Source: Granulicatella sp041433555 (GTDB taxonomy: Bacteria; Bacillota; Bacilli; Lactobacillales; Aerococcaceae). From it: 64,000 nucleotides of DNA. The notes under the pieces were generated by a model that had not been told where the DNA came from, searched no databases, and saw only the letters and a program-made list of their open reading frames with translations. The stretch's first letter is position 1. Each line of letters starts with the position of its first letter. The DNA lies in the NCBI RefSeq assembly GCF_041433555.1, contig NZ_JAPWBR010000009.1, positions 1-64,000 of the forward strand. The letters run 5' to 3'. Below are positions 25,533-33,097 of the stretch, in pieces. The position numbers and the translations under genes are program-made.

Positions 25533-26263
25533 GCTTCAATCACCTCAACCTTCCCAGCGACGATGGTTGTATAAATCTTAACCCGTTTCGTACTGCGATT
25601 ATAACCTGCACTATACAGTTGAATCGATTCATTACTTAGTGTATAGGTTTGATTCTCAAATTCAACTTGTCCACCAAAGCCATGATGATGAATCATCACC
25701 CCAACACCATACGGAACAAGAATTCGAACACGACCAAATCCTTTTCGGATCACGATTACATTCTCTTTAGCAGGTAGAATGGTATTCCCTAAATCGATAA
25801 TCGTATCTCCTGCAAATTGTCCTGCATTAATGTCATTCCATTCGTATGGCTCGTCTCCTATCACTTGAGAACCAAGCCAGTCATAACGATGTATTGAGCC
25901 AGGTTCAGGAGTGTCTTCACGCGAATCTACAAAAATATACTCTTGCTTCTGTCTCTTTGAAAATAAGCCCGAAATGGAAGAAATCGAGAAATCATTTTTA
26001 TCAAATAGTACTATTAGCAATGCTCCAATCATTCCAAGCCAAATTCCAGAAGTCGAAAGTAATGGTAAGAGAATAAATAATGCTCCAAAGCACATTCCAC
26101 TATTTCTTAAAAATTTAATGTGTTTAAAAATAACAAAACTAGATAGAGTAATCACGACACCAATTGAAAAGAAGATGAATAGGCCTATTCTAGATGTAAT
26201 CTCTAAAGCAGATACAATAACCCCAATTAATAAAATAATTAGTACTAGTTTAATTTTCTTCAT
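25529..26263 (-). CDS. liaF: LiaF-like membrane inhibitor
   Basis: 244-aa protein with about four membrane segments in the first 115 residues and a cytosolic C-terminal domain (GNTILPAKENVIVIRKGFGRVRILVPYGVGVMIHHHGFGG, the LiaF C-terminal repeat fold). LiaF holds the kinase off until envelope stress. The start at 26263 has GGAGGTGAGAAG in front; the frame extends to 26320 without an RBS. It is first in the three-gene operon, with a possible TATACT -10 about 26292. Confidence 0.88.
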   Translation of the reverse strand: MKKIKLVLIILLIGVIVSALEITSRIGLFIFFSIGVVITLSSFVIFKHIKFLRNSGMCFGALFILLPLLSTSGIWLGMIGALLIVLFDKNDFSISSISGLFSKRQKQEYIFVDSREDTPEPGSIHRYDWLGSQVIGDEPYEWNDINAGQFAGDTIIDLGNTILPAKENVIVIRKGFGRVRILVPYGVGVMIHHHGFGGQVEFENQTYTLSNESIQLYSAGYNRSTKRVKIYTTIVAGKVEVIEA

Positions 26264-26360
26264 CTTCTCACCTCCATTACAGGTATTAGTATACCATCTT
26301 CTCACGTTCAATCCTATCATGAATTCAAAACTCGTCCATCAGACTTAAGGATGAAATCCA

Positions 26361-26392
26361 ACAAAAAAGAGCTAGGACATTTCCTAGCTCTT
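26361..26392 (-). terminator. terminator of greA
   Basis: Stem AAGAGCTAGGA/TCCTAGCTCTT with TTTTTTG on the minus strand, 20 bp after the greA stop. Confidence 0.88.
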
Positions 26393-26412
26393 CTCTATTT
26401 CAAATGAATCAA

Positions 26413-26892
26413 TTACGCAGATTGAATATCAATAATTCTGATCTTCATTTCTCCGCCTGGTGTTGGAATCACCACTTCTTCATTTAGTTTTTTACCAATA
26501 ATTCCTTTGGCAATTGGAGAGTCATTTGAAATTTTACCTTCAACCGGGTTTGCTTCAGCACTACCCACGATTGTGTAAGTTTCTTCATCTCCATCTGGTA
26601 ATTCGATAAACGTAATTTTTCTTCCTAGTGAAACAACATCTTTTTCTACATTGTTATCATCGATGATTTCCGCAAAACGAATCATTTTTTCTAACGTTGA
26701 AATACGTCCTTCCACGAAAGCTTGTTCATCTTTAGCTGATTCATATTCAGAGTTTTCAGATAAGTCACCGTAACTACGAGCAATTTTGATACGCTCTACG
26801 ATTTCTTTACGTTTAACGACTTTTAATTCTTCTAATTCTGCTTCAAGTTTTGCTTTCCCTTCAAGCGTCATTGGAAATACTTTTTCAGTCAT
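26413..26892 (-). CDS. greA: transcription elongation factor GreA
   Basis: 159-aa factor that rescues backtracked RNA polymerase by stimulating transcript cleavage. The N-terminal coiled-coil hairpin has the acidic tip segment ARSYGDLSENSEYESAKDEQ, and the C-terminal FKBP-like domain has VVSLGRKITFIELPDGDEETYTIVGSAEANP and SPIAKGIIGKK. Single-gene transcript; a promoter TTGCAA-17-TAAAGT lies upstream on the minus strand (about 26950-26980). Confidence 0.96.
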   Translation of the reverse strand: MTEKVFPMTLEGKAKLEAELEELKVVKRKEIVERIKIARSYGDLSENSEYESAKDEQAFVEGRISTLEKMIRFAEIIDDNNVEKDVVSLGRKITFIELPDGDEETYTIVGSAEANPVEGKISNDSPIAKGIIGKKLNEEVVIPTPGGEMKIRIIDIQSA

Positions 26893-27014
26893 ACGATTCT
26901 CCCCTATATCGTTTTTTTAGATTATCTAAATCTACAATGCTAAAACTTTAACATTTTATAACCGAGATTGCAAGTCTTAATTTGAAATTTAATTCGATTT
27001 TAAAATTTTATTCC

Positions 27015-27047
27015 ATAAAAATCCCCTAGGATAAGCTTTCCTAGGGG
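27015..27047 (-). terminator. terminator of the mltG-udk operon
   Basis: Stem CCCCTAGGA/TCCTAGGGG followed by ATTTTTATGG on the minus strand, 9 bp after the udk stop. Confidence 0.85.
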
Positions 27048-27055
27048 TTAACAAT

Positions 27056-27688
27056 TTAATTTAAATGAGATAAAATTGAAGCAATTTTCGTAGTCATTAA
27101 GTCAATCGCAACTGTATTTGAACCACCTTCTGGGATAATAATATCCGCAAATTTTTTCGTTGGTTCAATAAATTGGTGATGCATCGGTTTTACAACGGAC
27201 ATATATTGGTTGATGATGGAATCGAGCGTTCTACCACGTTCTACCATGTCGCGTTTAATACGGCGAATAATACGAATATCATCGTCTGTATCCACATACA
27301 CCTTGATGTCCATTAAATCACGTAACCGTTCATCTTCAAGAATTAAAATCCCTTCAATTAAGATGACATCTTTTGGTTCTTGATGGATGGTTTTATCACT
27401 TCTTGTATGATTTTCGTAATCATATACTGGTTCTTCAATCGATTCAAAATTGATTAATTTATTCATATGTTCAATTAATAAATCTGTATCGAATGCAAAT
27501 GGATGGTCATAGTTTGTTTTTAACCGTTCTTCAAACGGCATATGACTTTGATCTTTATAATAGTAATCTTGATCAATCTTACAAATCGTTAAATCTGGGA
27601 AGTTCGCCAAAATTTTACGACTCACACTTGTTTTCCCACTCCCAGAACCACCTGTAACTCCAATGACGATTGGCTTTTTCTTTTCCAT
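27056..27688 (-). CDS. udk: uridine kinase
   Basis: 210-aa cytosolic kinase phosphorylating uridine and cytidine in pyrimidine salvage. Walker A GGSGSGKT at residues 13-20; KIDQDYYYKDQSHM and TNYDHPFAFD in the nucleoside-binding part; VILIEGILILEDERLRDLMDIKVYVDTDDDIR and RRIKRDMVERGR in the lid. It follows mltG by 3 bp; the mltG-udk-greA neighbourhood is common in Firmicutes, here with greA under its own promoter. Confidence 0.95.
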   Translation of the reverse strand: MEKKKPIVIGVTGGSGSGKTSVSRKILANFPDLTICKIDQDYYYKDQSHMPFEERLKTNYDHPFAFDTDLLIEHMNKLINFESIEEPVYDYENHTRSDKTIHQEPKDVILIEGILILEDERLRDLMDIKVYVDTDDDIRIIRRIKRDMVERGRTLDSIINQYMSVVKPMHHQFIEPTKKFADIIIPEGGSNTVAIDLMTTKIASILSHLN

Positions 27689-27691
27689 GAC

Positions 27692-28837
27692 CTACTCCTT
27701 ATTATCAATATACTTAGCTTTTAACTCTAAATGTTCCTCATACGTCTTCGCATAATAGATTTCTTTTGTCTTAATATCTGCTAGGAAGTATAAGTAGTCT
27801 GTTTCAGCTGGTTCCATAGCTGCAACGATTGCATCTTCACTTGGACTGTTATAAGGTCCAGGCCCTACGCCATAGTTTTGATATAAGTTATATGGAGAAT
27901 CTACTTCTAAATCTTCTAAAGAAAGAGCTTCTTTATGTTCGCCTAAAGCATATTGAACAGATACGTCTGTTTGAAGCTTCATATTCTCTTTAATACGGTT
28001 ATGGAATACACTAGAAATCTTTTTACGATCTTCTAATTTCGTTCCTTCTTTTTCAATTAAAGAAGCTAACGCCATAATTTCTTGTAAAGTATAGTCACTT
28101 GCTAAAATCTTATCGTAGTATTTCGACATGACTTCATCTGTTTTAGCAACCATTTCAGTAATTAGCATTTGAAGTGTTTTTGAGTCATTCATATCGTATG
28201 TCGCTGGGAATAAGTATCCTTCAAGCACATATTTTACTTGGTAACCGTTATATGATTGAGTCAATAATTTCGGGAATTTTTGAACTAAATAACGTAAGAA
28301 GTCTTCGTCTTGAACTTTTGCCATGAAATCTTCGGCAGAGTATTTTGTAGATTTCTCAACTTCTTTCGCAATTTCTGTTAATTGTTCCCCTTCACGAATC
28401 AGAACTTTAGTCGCGTTTTGATCTTTATCTTTTCCTTGACCAGAAAGTTCCGCAATAATTTCGTCGAGCGTCATACTTTTAGAAACATGGTACAATCCTG
28501 ATTTAAATCCAGAAACGTTTTTGAATTTCAAATAGAAGTTAAAGAGTTTCGAATTACGGATAATTCCTTCTTTTTCAAGTGCTTTTGATACTTCTTTGAC
28601 AGATGCGCCTTGTTCAATTTCAAATGAAACAAGTTCTGTTTGAGCTGTATCAACTGGTTGTGTTTCTCCTTTAATGTAATTCCAAGTAAAGAATCCCCCT
28701 ACTAGGACAATTACTAAAAGTGCAATCATAAAATATTTCATTATCTTTTTGATAATAGAAGTTTCCTTTTTACGAATATCGCGTTTCGTATCCGTATCAG
28801 AAATTAAGGAATGTTTTTTATGTTCTTCTTGAGACAT
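27692..28837 (-). CDS. mltG: endolytic transglycosylase MltG (YceG-like)
   Basis: 381-aa membrane-anchored lytic transglycosylase that cuts nascent glycan strands and sets their length. Short basic cytosolic tail (about 1-30), one membrane helix (about 32-52), a LysM-like part (FEIEQGASVKEVSKALEKEGIIRN), then the catalytic YceG domain with YLFPATYDM, LASLIEKEG carrying the catalytic Glu, KISSVFHNRIKENMKLQTDVSVQYALG and NLYQNYGVGPGPYNSPS. First gene of the pair with udk. Confidence 0.94.
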   Translation of the reverse strand: MSQEEHKKHSLISDTDTKRDIRKKETSIIKKIMKYFMIALLVIVLVGGFFTWNYIKGETQPVDTAQTELVSFEIEQGASVKEVSKALEKEGIIRNSKLFNFYLKFKNVSGFKSGLYHVSKSMTLDEIIAELSGQGKDKDQNATKVLIREGEQLTEIAKEVEKSTKYSAEDFMAKVQDEDFLRYLVQKFPKLLTQSYNGYQVKYVLEGYLFPATYDMNDSKTLQMLITEMVAKTDEVMSKYYDKILASDYTLQEIMALASLIEKEGTKLEDRKKISSVFHNRIKENMKLQTDVSVQYALGEHKEALSLEDLEVDSPYNLYQNYGVGPGPYNSPSEDAIVAAMEPAETDYLYFLADIKTKEIYYAKTYEEHLELKAKYIDNKE

Positions 28838-28884
28838 TGTCTTCCCCCTTAAATTGGCATCAAATGATACCCATAGTTGTAGTT

Positions 28885-28890
28885 ATTATA
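28885..28890 (-). promoter_or_regulatory. -10 box of mltG
   Basis: Perfect TATAAT on the minus strand, 48 bp before the mltG start; the matching -35 (TTCATT, 18 bp spacer) is weak. Confidence 0.55.
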
Positions 28891-28943
28891 CCTCATTCTT
28901 ATTGAAAAATGAAGAAAGTCTATCATAAAGAGTGCTATTATAA

Positions 28944-28972
28944 CAAAAAAAGCTTGAGGTTTCCCCCAAGCT
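28944..28972 (-). terminator. terminator of the ireB-ruvX-DUF1292 operon
   Basis: Stem AGCTTGGGGG/CCTCAAGCT with seven T's on the minus strand, 10 bp after the DUF1292 stop. Confidence 0.85.
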
Positions 28973-28982
28973 ACATTGTTGA

Positions 28983-29306
28983 TTATAAATCTTCTTCAGC
29001 TAAGAATGTGTTTAATACTTCTTCAACCATATCCCATTCAGCTTCTGTTTCGATTGGGTTTAATTGGCCGTCAGTACCATCTTCGCCTTCAACATATGAG
29101 AATGCTTGTAATTCTACTTCTTCTCCTTCAGGAATTCCTGCTGGGTAGCATAATACATATGATTTGTTGAAATCATCTGATTCGAAAGTGAATAATACTT
29201 CGTGTAAAATTTCATTTCCTTCTTCGTCGATGATTGTAATATGTTCGTGACCTTCGTGGCCTTCTAAGTGATCATGTTCATGATCGTGATCGTGATGTTC
29301 TGTCAT
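28983..29306 (-). CDS. DUF1292 (YrzB-like) protein
   Basis: 107-aa acidic protein of unknown function. The N terminus is a His/Asp/Glu-rich stretch (HHDHDHEHDHLEGHEGHEH), longer and richer in His than usual and a possible metal-binding tail. The DUF1292 core follows: ITIIDEEGNEILHEVLFTFESDDFNKSYVLCYPAG and ELQAFSYVE, ending EVLNTFLAEE. The ireB-ruvX-DUF1292 order is the standard Firmicute cluster. Confidence 0.9.
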   Translation of the reverse strand: MTEHHDHDHEHDHLEGHEGHEHITIIDEEGNEILHEVLFTFESDDFNKSYVLCYPAGIPEGEEVELQAFSYVEGEDGTDGQLNPIETEAEWDMVEEVLNTFLAEEDL

Positions 29307-29326
29307 TTTCTTTCCTCTTTCCTTTG

Positions 29327-29752
29327 TTATTGATTTCCATTTAAATCTAAATAGTTTTGCAAAATCATGACTGCAGCTAGCATATCAATGACTTGTTTGC
29401 GTTTCTTTCTTGAAACATTACCCTCTTCGACAAGCATGCGTTCAGCCTGCATCGTCGTCAGTCTTTCATCATGAAAGACGATTGGAATTTCGAGTCGTTT
29501 TTCTAGGCTTGCACCATAACGACGGGACGCTTCTACACGTGGTCCTTCCGTATTATTCATATTTTTTGGAAGACCGATGACGATTTTTTCAACACCATAC
29601 TCTTCTACTAACTCGACAACACGTTTGAACCCAAACTCTGAAGCATTCTCATTAATCGGAATCGTTTCAACCCCTTGAGCAGTCCATCCCATTAAATCAC
29701 TAACGGCGACGCCCACAGTTTTACTTCCGACATCTAATCCCATTAACCTCAT
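29327..29752 (-). CDS. ruvX: RuvX/YqgF RNase H-like Holliday junction resolvase family
   Basis: 141-aa protein of the YqgF family, linked to pre-16S rRNA 5' maturation and named as a putative Holliday junction resolvase. Motifs: MRLMGLDVGSKTVGVAVSD with the first catalytic Asp, IVIGLPKNMNNTEGPR, FHDERLTTMQAERML and KKRKQVIDMLAAVMILQNYL with the late Asp. Start chosen at 29752 because most family members begin MRLMGLDVG; the ATG at 29761 is the alternative and would overlap the ireB stop. The RBS AGGAAGAG suits either imperfectly. Confidence 0.92.
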   Translation of the reverse strand: MRLMGLDVGSKTVGVAVSDLMGWTAQGVETIPINENASEFGFKRVVELVEEYGVEKIVIGLPKNMNNTEGPRVEASRRYGASLEKRLEIPIVFHDERLTTMQAERMLVEEGNVSRKKRKQVIDMLAAVMILQNYLDLNGNQ

Positions 29753-29753
29753 A

Positions 29754-30020
29754 CTAGGCATCTCTTCCTGTTGAGCGGATATAATGTCTAATGAGTTCTT
29801 CCAAAATCTCATCTCTTTCGTGGCGACGAATTAGGTTACGTGCATCACGATGTCTTGGAATATAAGCTGGGTCTCCAGATAACAAATATCCTACGATTTG
29901 ATTAATCGAACTATATCCCTTCTCATTCAACGCATCATAAACGATGGTTAATGTTTCTTGAACGGTTTTTTCGTCCTTTTCATTAAATTTAAATAGGACT
30001 GTTTCATCTATTGAACTCAT
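29754..30020 (-). CDS. ireB: IreB regulatory phosphoprotein (DUF965)
   Basis: 88-aa helical protein. In Enterococcus its homologue is phosphorylated by the PASTA kinase IreK and restrains cephalosporin resistance. N-terminal MSSIDETVLFKF with the Thr-containing segment, then ETLTIVYDALNEKGYSSINQIVGYLLSGDPAYIPRHRDARNLIRRHERDEILEELIRHY, conserved almost throughout the family. First gene of ireB-ruvX-DUF1292. Confidence 0.93.
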   Translation of the reverse strand: MSSIDETVLFKFNEKDEKTVQETLTIVYDALNEKGYSSINQIVGYLLSGDPAYIPRHRDARNLIRRHERDEILEELIRHYIRSTGRDA

Positions 30021-30049
30021 AGCGACACCTCATTTCAATATATATACTC

Positions 30050-30078
30050 ATTTTACAAGATTTTGGGCGAAACTACAA
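30050..30078 (-). promoter_or_regulatory. promoter of ireB operon
   Basis: TTGTAG (30073-30078), 17-bp spacer, TAAAAT (30050-30055) on the minus strand, 29 bp upstream of ireB. Confidence 0.65.
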
Positions 30079-30129
30079 TCGATACTTACCGATTCTTAAT
30101 ATTTAGAAAGCCTTTCCTTTGCTTATAAA

Positions 30130-30174
30130 ACAAAAACCTTCCTTAAAACTCACTCAGGAGTCTAAGGGAGGTTT
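30130..30174 (-). terminator. terminator of alaS
   Basis: Stem AAACCTCCCTTA/TAAGGAAGGTTT with a T-rich tail on the minus strand, 14 bp after the alaS stop. Confidence 0.85.
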
Positions 30175-30188
30175 CATCATTTCTATCA

Positions 30189-32831
30189 TTATTTAGCTAA
30201 ATATTCTTTTAGCAATTCGAATGCTTGTGGAATACCTGCAGGGTTCTTACCACCTGCTTGCGCCATATCAGGACGGCCTCCGCCTCCACCTTGGATAGCT
30301 GGAGCAATCGCCTTAATGATATCGCCTGCTTTTAATCCTTTTGCATTTGCGTCTTTCGATACGGCTACTAAAAGATTTGCTTTATCATGTGAAGCTGTAC
30401 CTACTACAAAGATATCGCTGGCACCTTTTTGTCTCCATGTATCTGCTAATTGACGTAATTCATCCATCTCTTTGTTTTCAAGAGCTACAGTGATGAATGA
30501 AGTTCCGTTCACTTCTTCTACGTTATTGAAGACATCTGCGACTTCAGCTTTCATGATTTTCGCTTTTAGTTTTGCAATTTCGCCGTTTGCTTCTTTCAAC
30601 TCTTGGCCTAAAGTTGCAACGCGTTCTACAACAGTATCCAATTGAACAGCTTTTACTTCGCCAGCTACTTGTTTTAATAAGTTTTCGTGATGGCTTAATA
30701 AGTCAAATGCTTCTTTACTTGTAACAGCCTCGATACGACGAACGCCAGCACCGATACCTGATTCAGAAACAATCTTGAATAATCCGATGTCTTGAGTGTT
30801 TCCAACGTGGATACCACCGCAAAGTTCGATTGACCAGTCCCCAATGTTCACCATACGAACTAAGTTGCCGTATTTTTCACCAAAGAGGGCCATTGCTCCA
30901 CGGCTCTTCGCATCTTCTAATGTCGTTTCAATCGTAAACACTTTTAAACCAGCCCAGATTTTCTCATTAACGATACGTTCCATTTCAGCTAATTCTTCAG
31001 CAGTAACTTGTCCGAAGTGACTGAAGTCGAAACGTAAACCAGTTGGTGTTACAAGAGAACCTGCTTGGTTTGCGTGAGTTCCTAGAACATCTTTTAATGC
31101 TTGGTGTAATAAGTGAGTTGCTGTATGGTTTTTAATGATTTTCGCACGTTCAGATGCATCAACCACTAATGTGTAAGTTGCGTTTACTTGTAAGTCGCCT
31201 AACACTTCAACCGTGTGTAATGGTTGTCCGTTAGGAGCTTTCTTCACTTGTAAGACATTCGCTACAACTGTACCGCTGGCATCTTGGATTGTACCGTGGT
31301 CGGCTAATTGTCCACCCATTTCAGCGTAGAAAGGTGTACGGTCGAATACTAATTGCGCATGCGCATCTTTATGTGCAGATTCAACTAATTCATCATCTAC
31401 AACAATCGCTTTTAACACGCCTTCTTCAGTTGTTGAAGCATATCCAACGAATTCACTCTCTACAGTGATATCACGTAATACTGCAGATTGTACGTTCATT
31501 GATGTTTCTGTATTACGAGCAGCACGCGCACGGTCTTTTTGTGCTTGCATTTCTGCTTGGAAACCTTCTTCATCGACAGTGAAACCATTGTCACTTGCGT
31601 ATTCTAATGTTAATTCATATGGGAATCCATAAGTATCATATAGTTTGAACGCATTTTCGCCAGAAAGAGTTGTTTCGTTTGCTTCTTTCATATCCGCAAA
31701 AATAGTTTCTAAGATTGCTAAACCATCGTGAATTGTTTCTTGGAAACGATCCTCTTCGTTGGCAATCACTTTTTGAATGAATTCCATGTTTTCAGTTACT
31801 TCTGGATAGTAGCTGTGCATAATTTGAGCAACCGTTGGAACTAATTTAGTTAAGAATGATCCTTGAATTCCTAAACGTTGTCCGTGCATTACTGAACGAC
31901 GGATTAAACGACGGATGATATATCCACGACCTTCGTTTGAAGGAAGCGCGCCATCCCCAATTGCAAAGCTTACCGCACGAATGTGGTCAGCGATAACTTT
32001 GAATGATACATCAGTTTCTTTAGATTCATTGTATTTCTTACCAGCGCTTAAGCTTTCTAATTGCTTAATAATTGGCATAAATAAGTCTGTTTCGAAGTTT
32101 GTTGGTGTATCTTGGATAACAGAAACTACACGTTCAAGACCCATCCCCGTATCGACGTTCTTATGTGGTAATGGTGGATAAGTTCCGTCTGGCATATGGT
32201 TGAATTGAGAGAATACTAAGTTCCAAATTTCTAAGTAACGTTCGTTTTCTCCTCCAGGATAGTTTTCTGGATCATCTTCTGCTAAGTTATTATATTTTTC
32301 TCCACGGTCGTAGAAAATCTCAGTATCCGGACCACATGGACCAGCACCGATATCCCAGAAGTTATCTTCTACTGGAATGATATGATCTTCTGGAAGACCA
32401 ACTTTATCCATCCATAATGTTTTTGTTTCTGGATCTTCTGGATAGTAAGTAACGTATAGACGATTTGGATCAAGTCCTAACCATTTTTCACTTGTTAGGA
32501 ATTCCCATGCCCATGGAATCACTTCTTCTTTGAAGTAGTCCCCGATTGAGAAGTTCCCCATCATTTCGAATAATGTATGGTGACGAGCTGTATGCCCTAC
32601 GTTTTCGATATCGTTTGTACGAATACTCTTTTGAGCATTTGTAATACGTGGAACTTCTGGTGTTTCCGTTCCATCGAAGTATTTCTTAAGTGTCGCAACC
32701 CCCGAGTTAATCCATAGTAATGTTGGATCGTTTACAGGAATTAAGCTCGCACTTGGTTGAACCTTATGTCCTTTTTCTTGGAAGAAATCAAGGTACATTT
32801 GACGAATTTCGCTACTTGATAATTTTTTCAT
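30189..32831 (-). CDS. alaS: alanyl-tRNA synthetase
   Basis: 880-aa class II synthetase charging tRNA-Ala, with editing of Ser and Gly. Catalytic core: SSEIRQMYLDFFQEKGH, LLWINSGVATLKKYF, RHHTLFEMMGNFSIGDYFKE, NVDTGMGLERV and GRGYIIRRLIRR. The editing domain has the zinc motif HTATHLLHQALKDVLG (HxxxH) with CGGIHV downstream; the C-Ala domain ends in GGGGGRPDMAQAGG. I start at 32831: AAGGAG is 8 bp upstream, while the ATG two codons earlier is too close. Expression is under an alanine T-box. Confidence 0.96.
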   Translation of the reverse strand: MKKLSSSEIRQMYLDFFQEKGHKVQPSASLIPVNDPTLLWINSGVATLKKYFDGTETPEVPRITNAQKSIRTNDIENVGHTARHHTLFEMMGNFSIGDYFKEEVIPWAWEFLTSEKWLGLDPNRLYVTYYPEDPETKTLWMDKVGLPEDHIIPVEDNFWDIGAGPCGPDTEIFYDRGEKYNNLAEDDPENYPGGENERYLEIWNLVFSQFNHMPDGTYPPLPHKNVDTGMGLERVVSVIQDTPTNFETDLFMPIIKQLESLSAGKKYNESKETDVSFKVIADHIRAVSFAIGDGALPSNEGRGYIIRRLIRRSVMHGQRLGIQGSFLTKLVPTVAQIMHSYYPEVTENMEFIQKVIANEEDRFQETIHDGLAILETIFADMKEANETTLSGENAFKLYDTYGFPYELTLEYASDNGFTVDEEGFQAEMQAQKDRARAARNTETSMNVQSAVLRDITVESEFVGYASTTEEGVLKAIVVDDELVESAHKDAHAQLVFDRTPFYAEMGGQLADHGTIQDASGTVVANVLQVKKAPNGQPLHTVEVLGDLQVNATYTLVVDASERAKIIKNHTATHLLHQALKDVLGTHANQAGSLVTPTGLRFDFSHFGQVTAEELAEMERIVNEKIWAGLKVFTIETTLEDAKSRGAMALFGEKYGNLVRMVNIGDWSIELCGGIHVGNTQDIGLFKIVSESGIGAGVRRIEAVTSKEAFDLLSHHENLLKQVAGEVKAVQLDTVVERVATLGQELKEANGEIAKLKAKIMKAEVADVFNNVEEVNGTSFITVALENKEMDELRQLADTWRQKGASDIFVVGTASHDKANLLVAVSKDANAKGLKAGDIIKAIAPAIQGGGGGRPDMAQAGGKNPAGIPQAFELLKEYLAK

Positions 32832-32856
32832 CTTCATTCTCCTTCTTTTTGTAAAT

Positions 32857-33060
32857 AAAAAAACTGCCCCATTGCTGCAAGGGCGTCCTACCGCGGTACC
32901 ACCTTGCTTACAATGAAACAGCTGTTCATTCATCTCTAATTCCGATAACGCTGGAAGGGCGTTTGTATTTCTACAAAGTTTTCAATCGGGAGCACGATTT
33001 TGATGGCTATTTTCACCAGACAAGCCTCTCTAATATGTAAAATCTCAATCCGATTGCTTA
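32857..33060 (-). promoter_or_regulatory. T-box riboswitch, alanine specific
   Basis: Reading the minus strand: stem I base CAATCGG/CCGATTG, AGAGAGG and GGTGAAA motifs, then specifier GCT (Ala, complement at 32991-32993) just before CCGATTG; T-box AAGGTGGTACCGCGG (32891-32905) pairs with tRNA NCCA; terminator GCCCTTG..CAATGGGGC then seven T's (32857-32884). Uncharged tRNA-Ala blocks termination. Confidence 0.95.
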
Positions 33061-33068
33061 CCTTTAGA

Positions 33069-33097
33069 AGTATACGAAAAGCGCCTTGTTTTGTCAA
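33069..33097 (-). promoter_or_regulatory. promoter of alaS
   Basis: TTGACA (33092-33097), 17-bp spacer, TATACT (33069-33074). The -35 overlaps the stop of the upstream histidine kinase gene. Confidence 0.8.
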
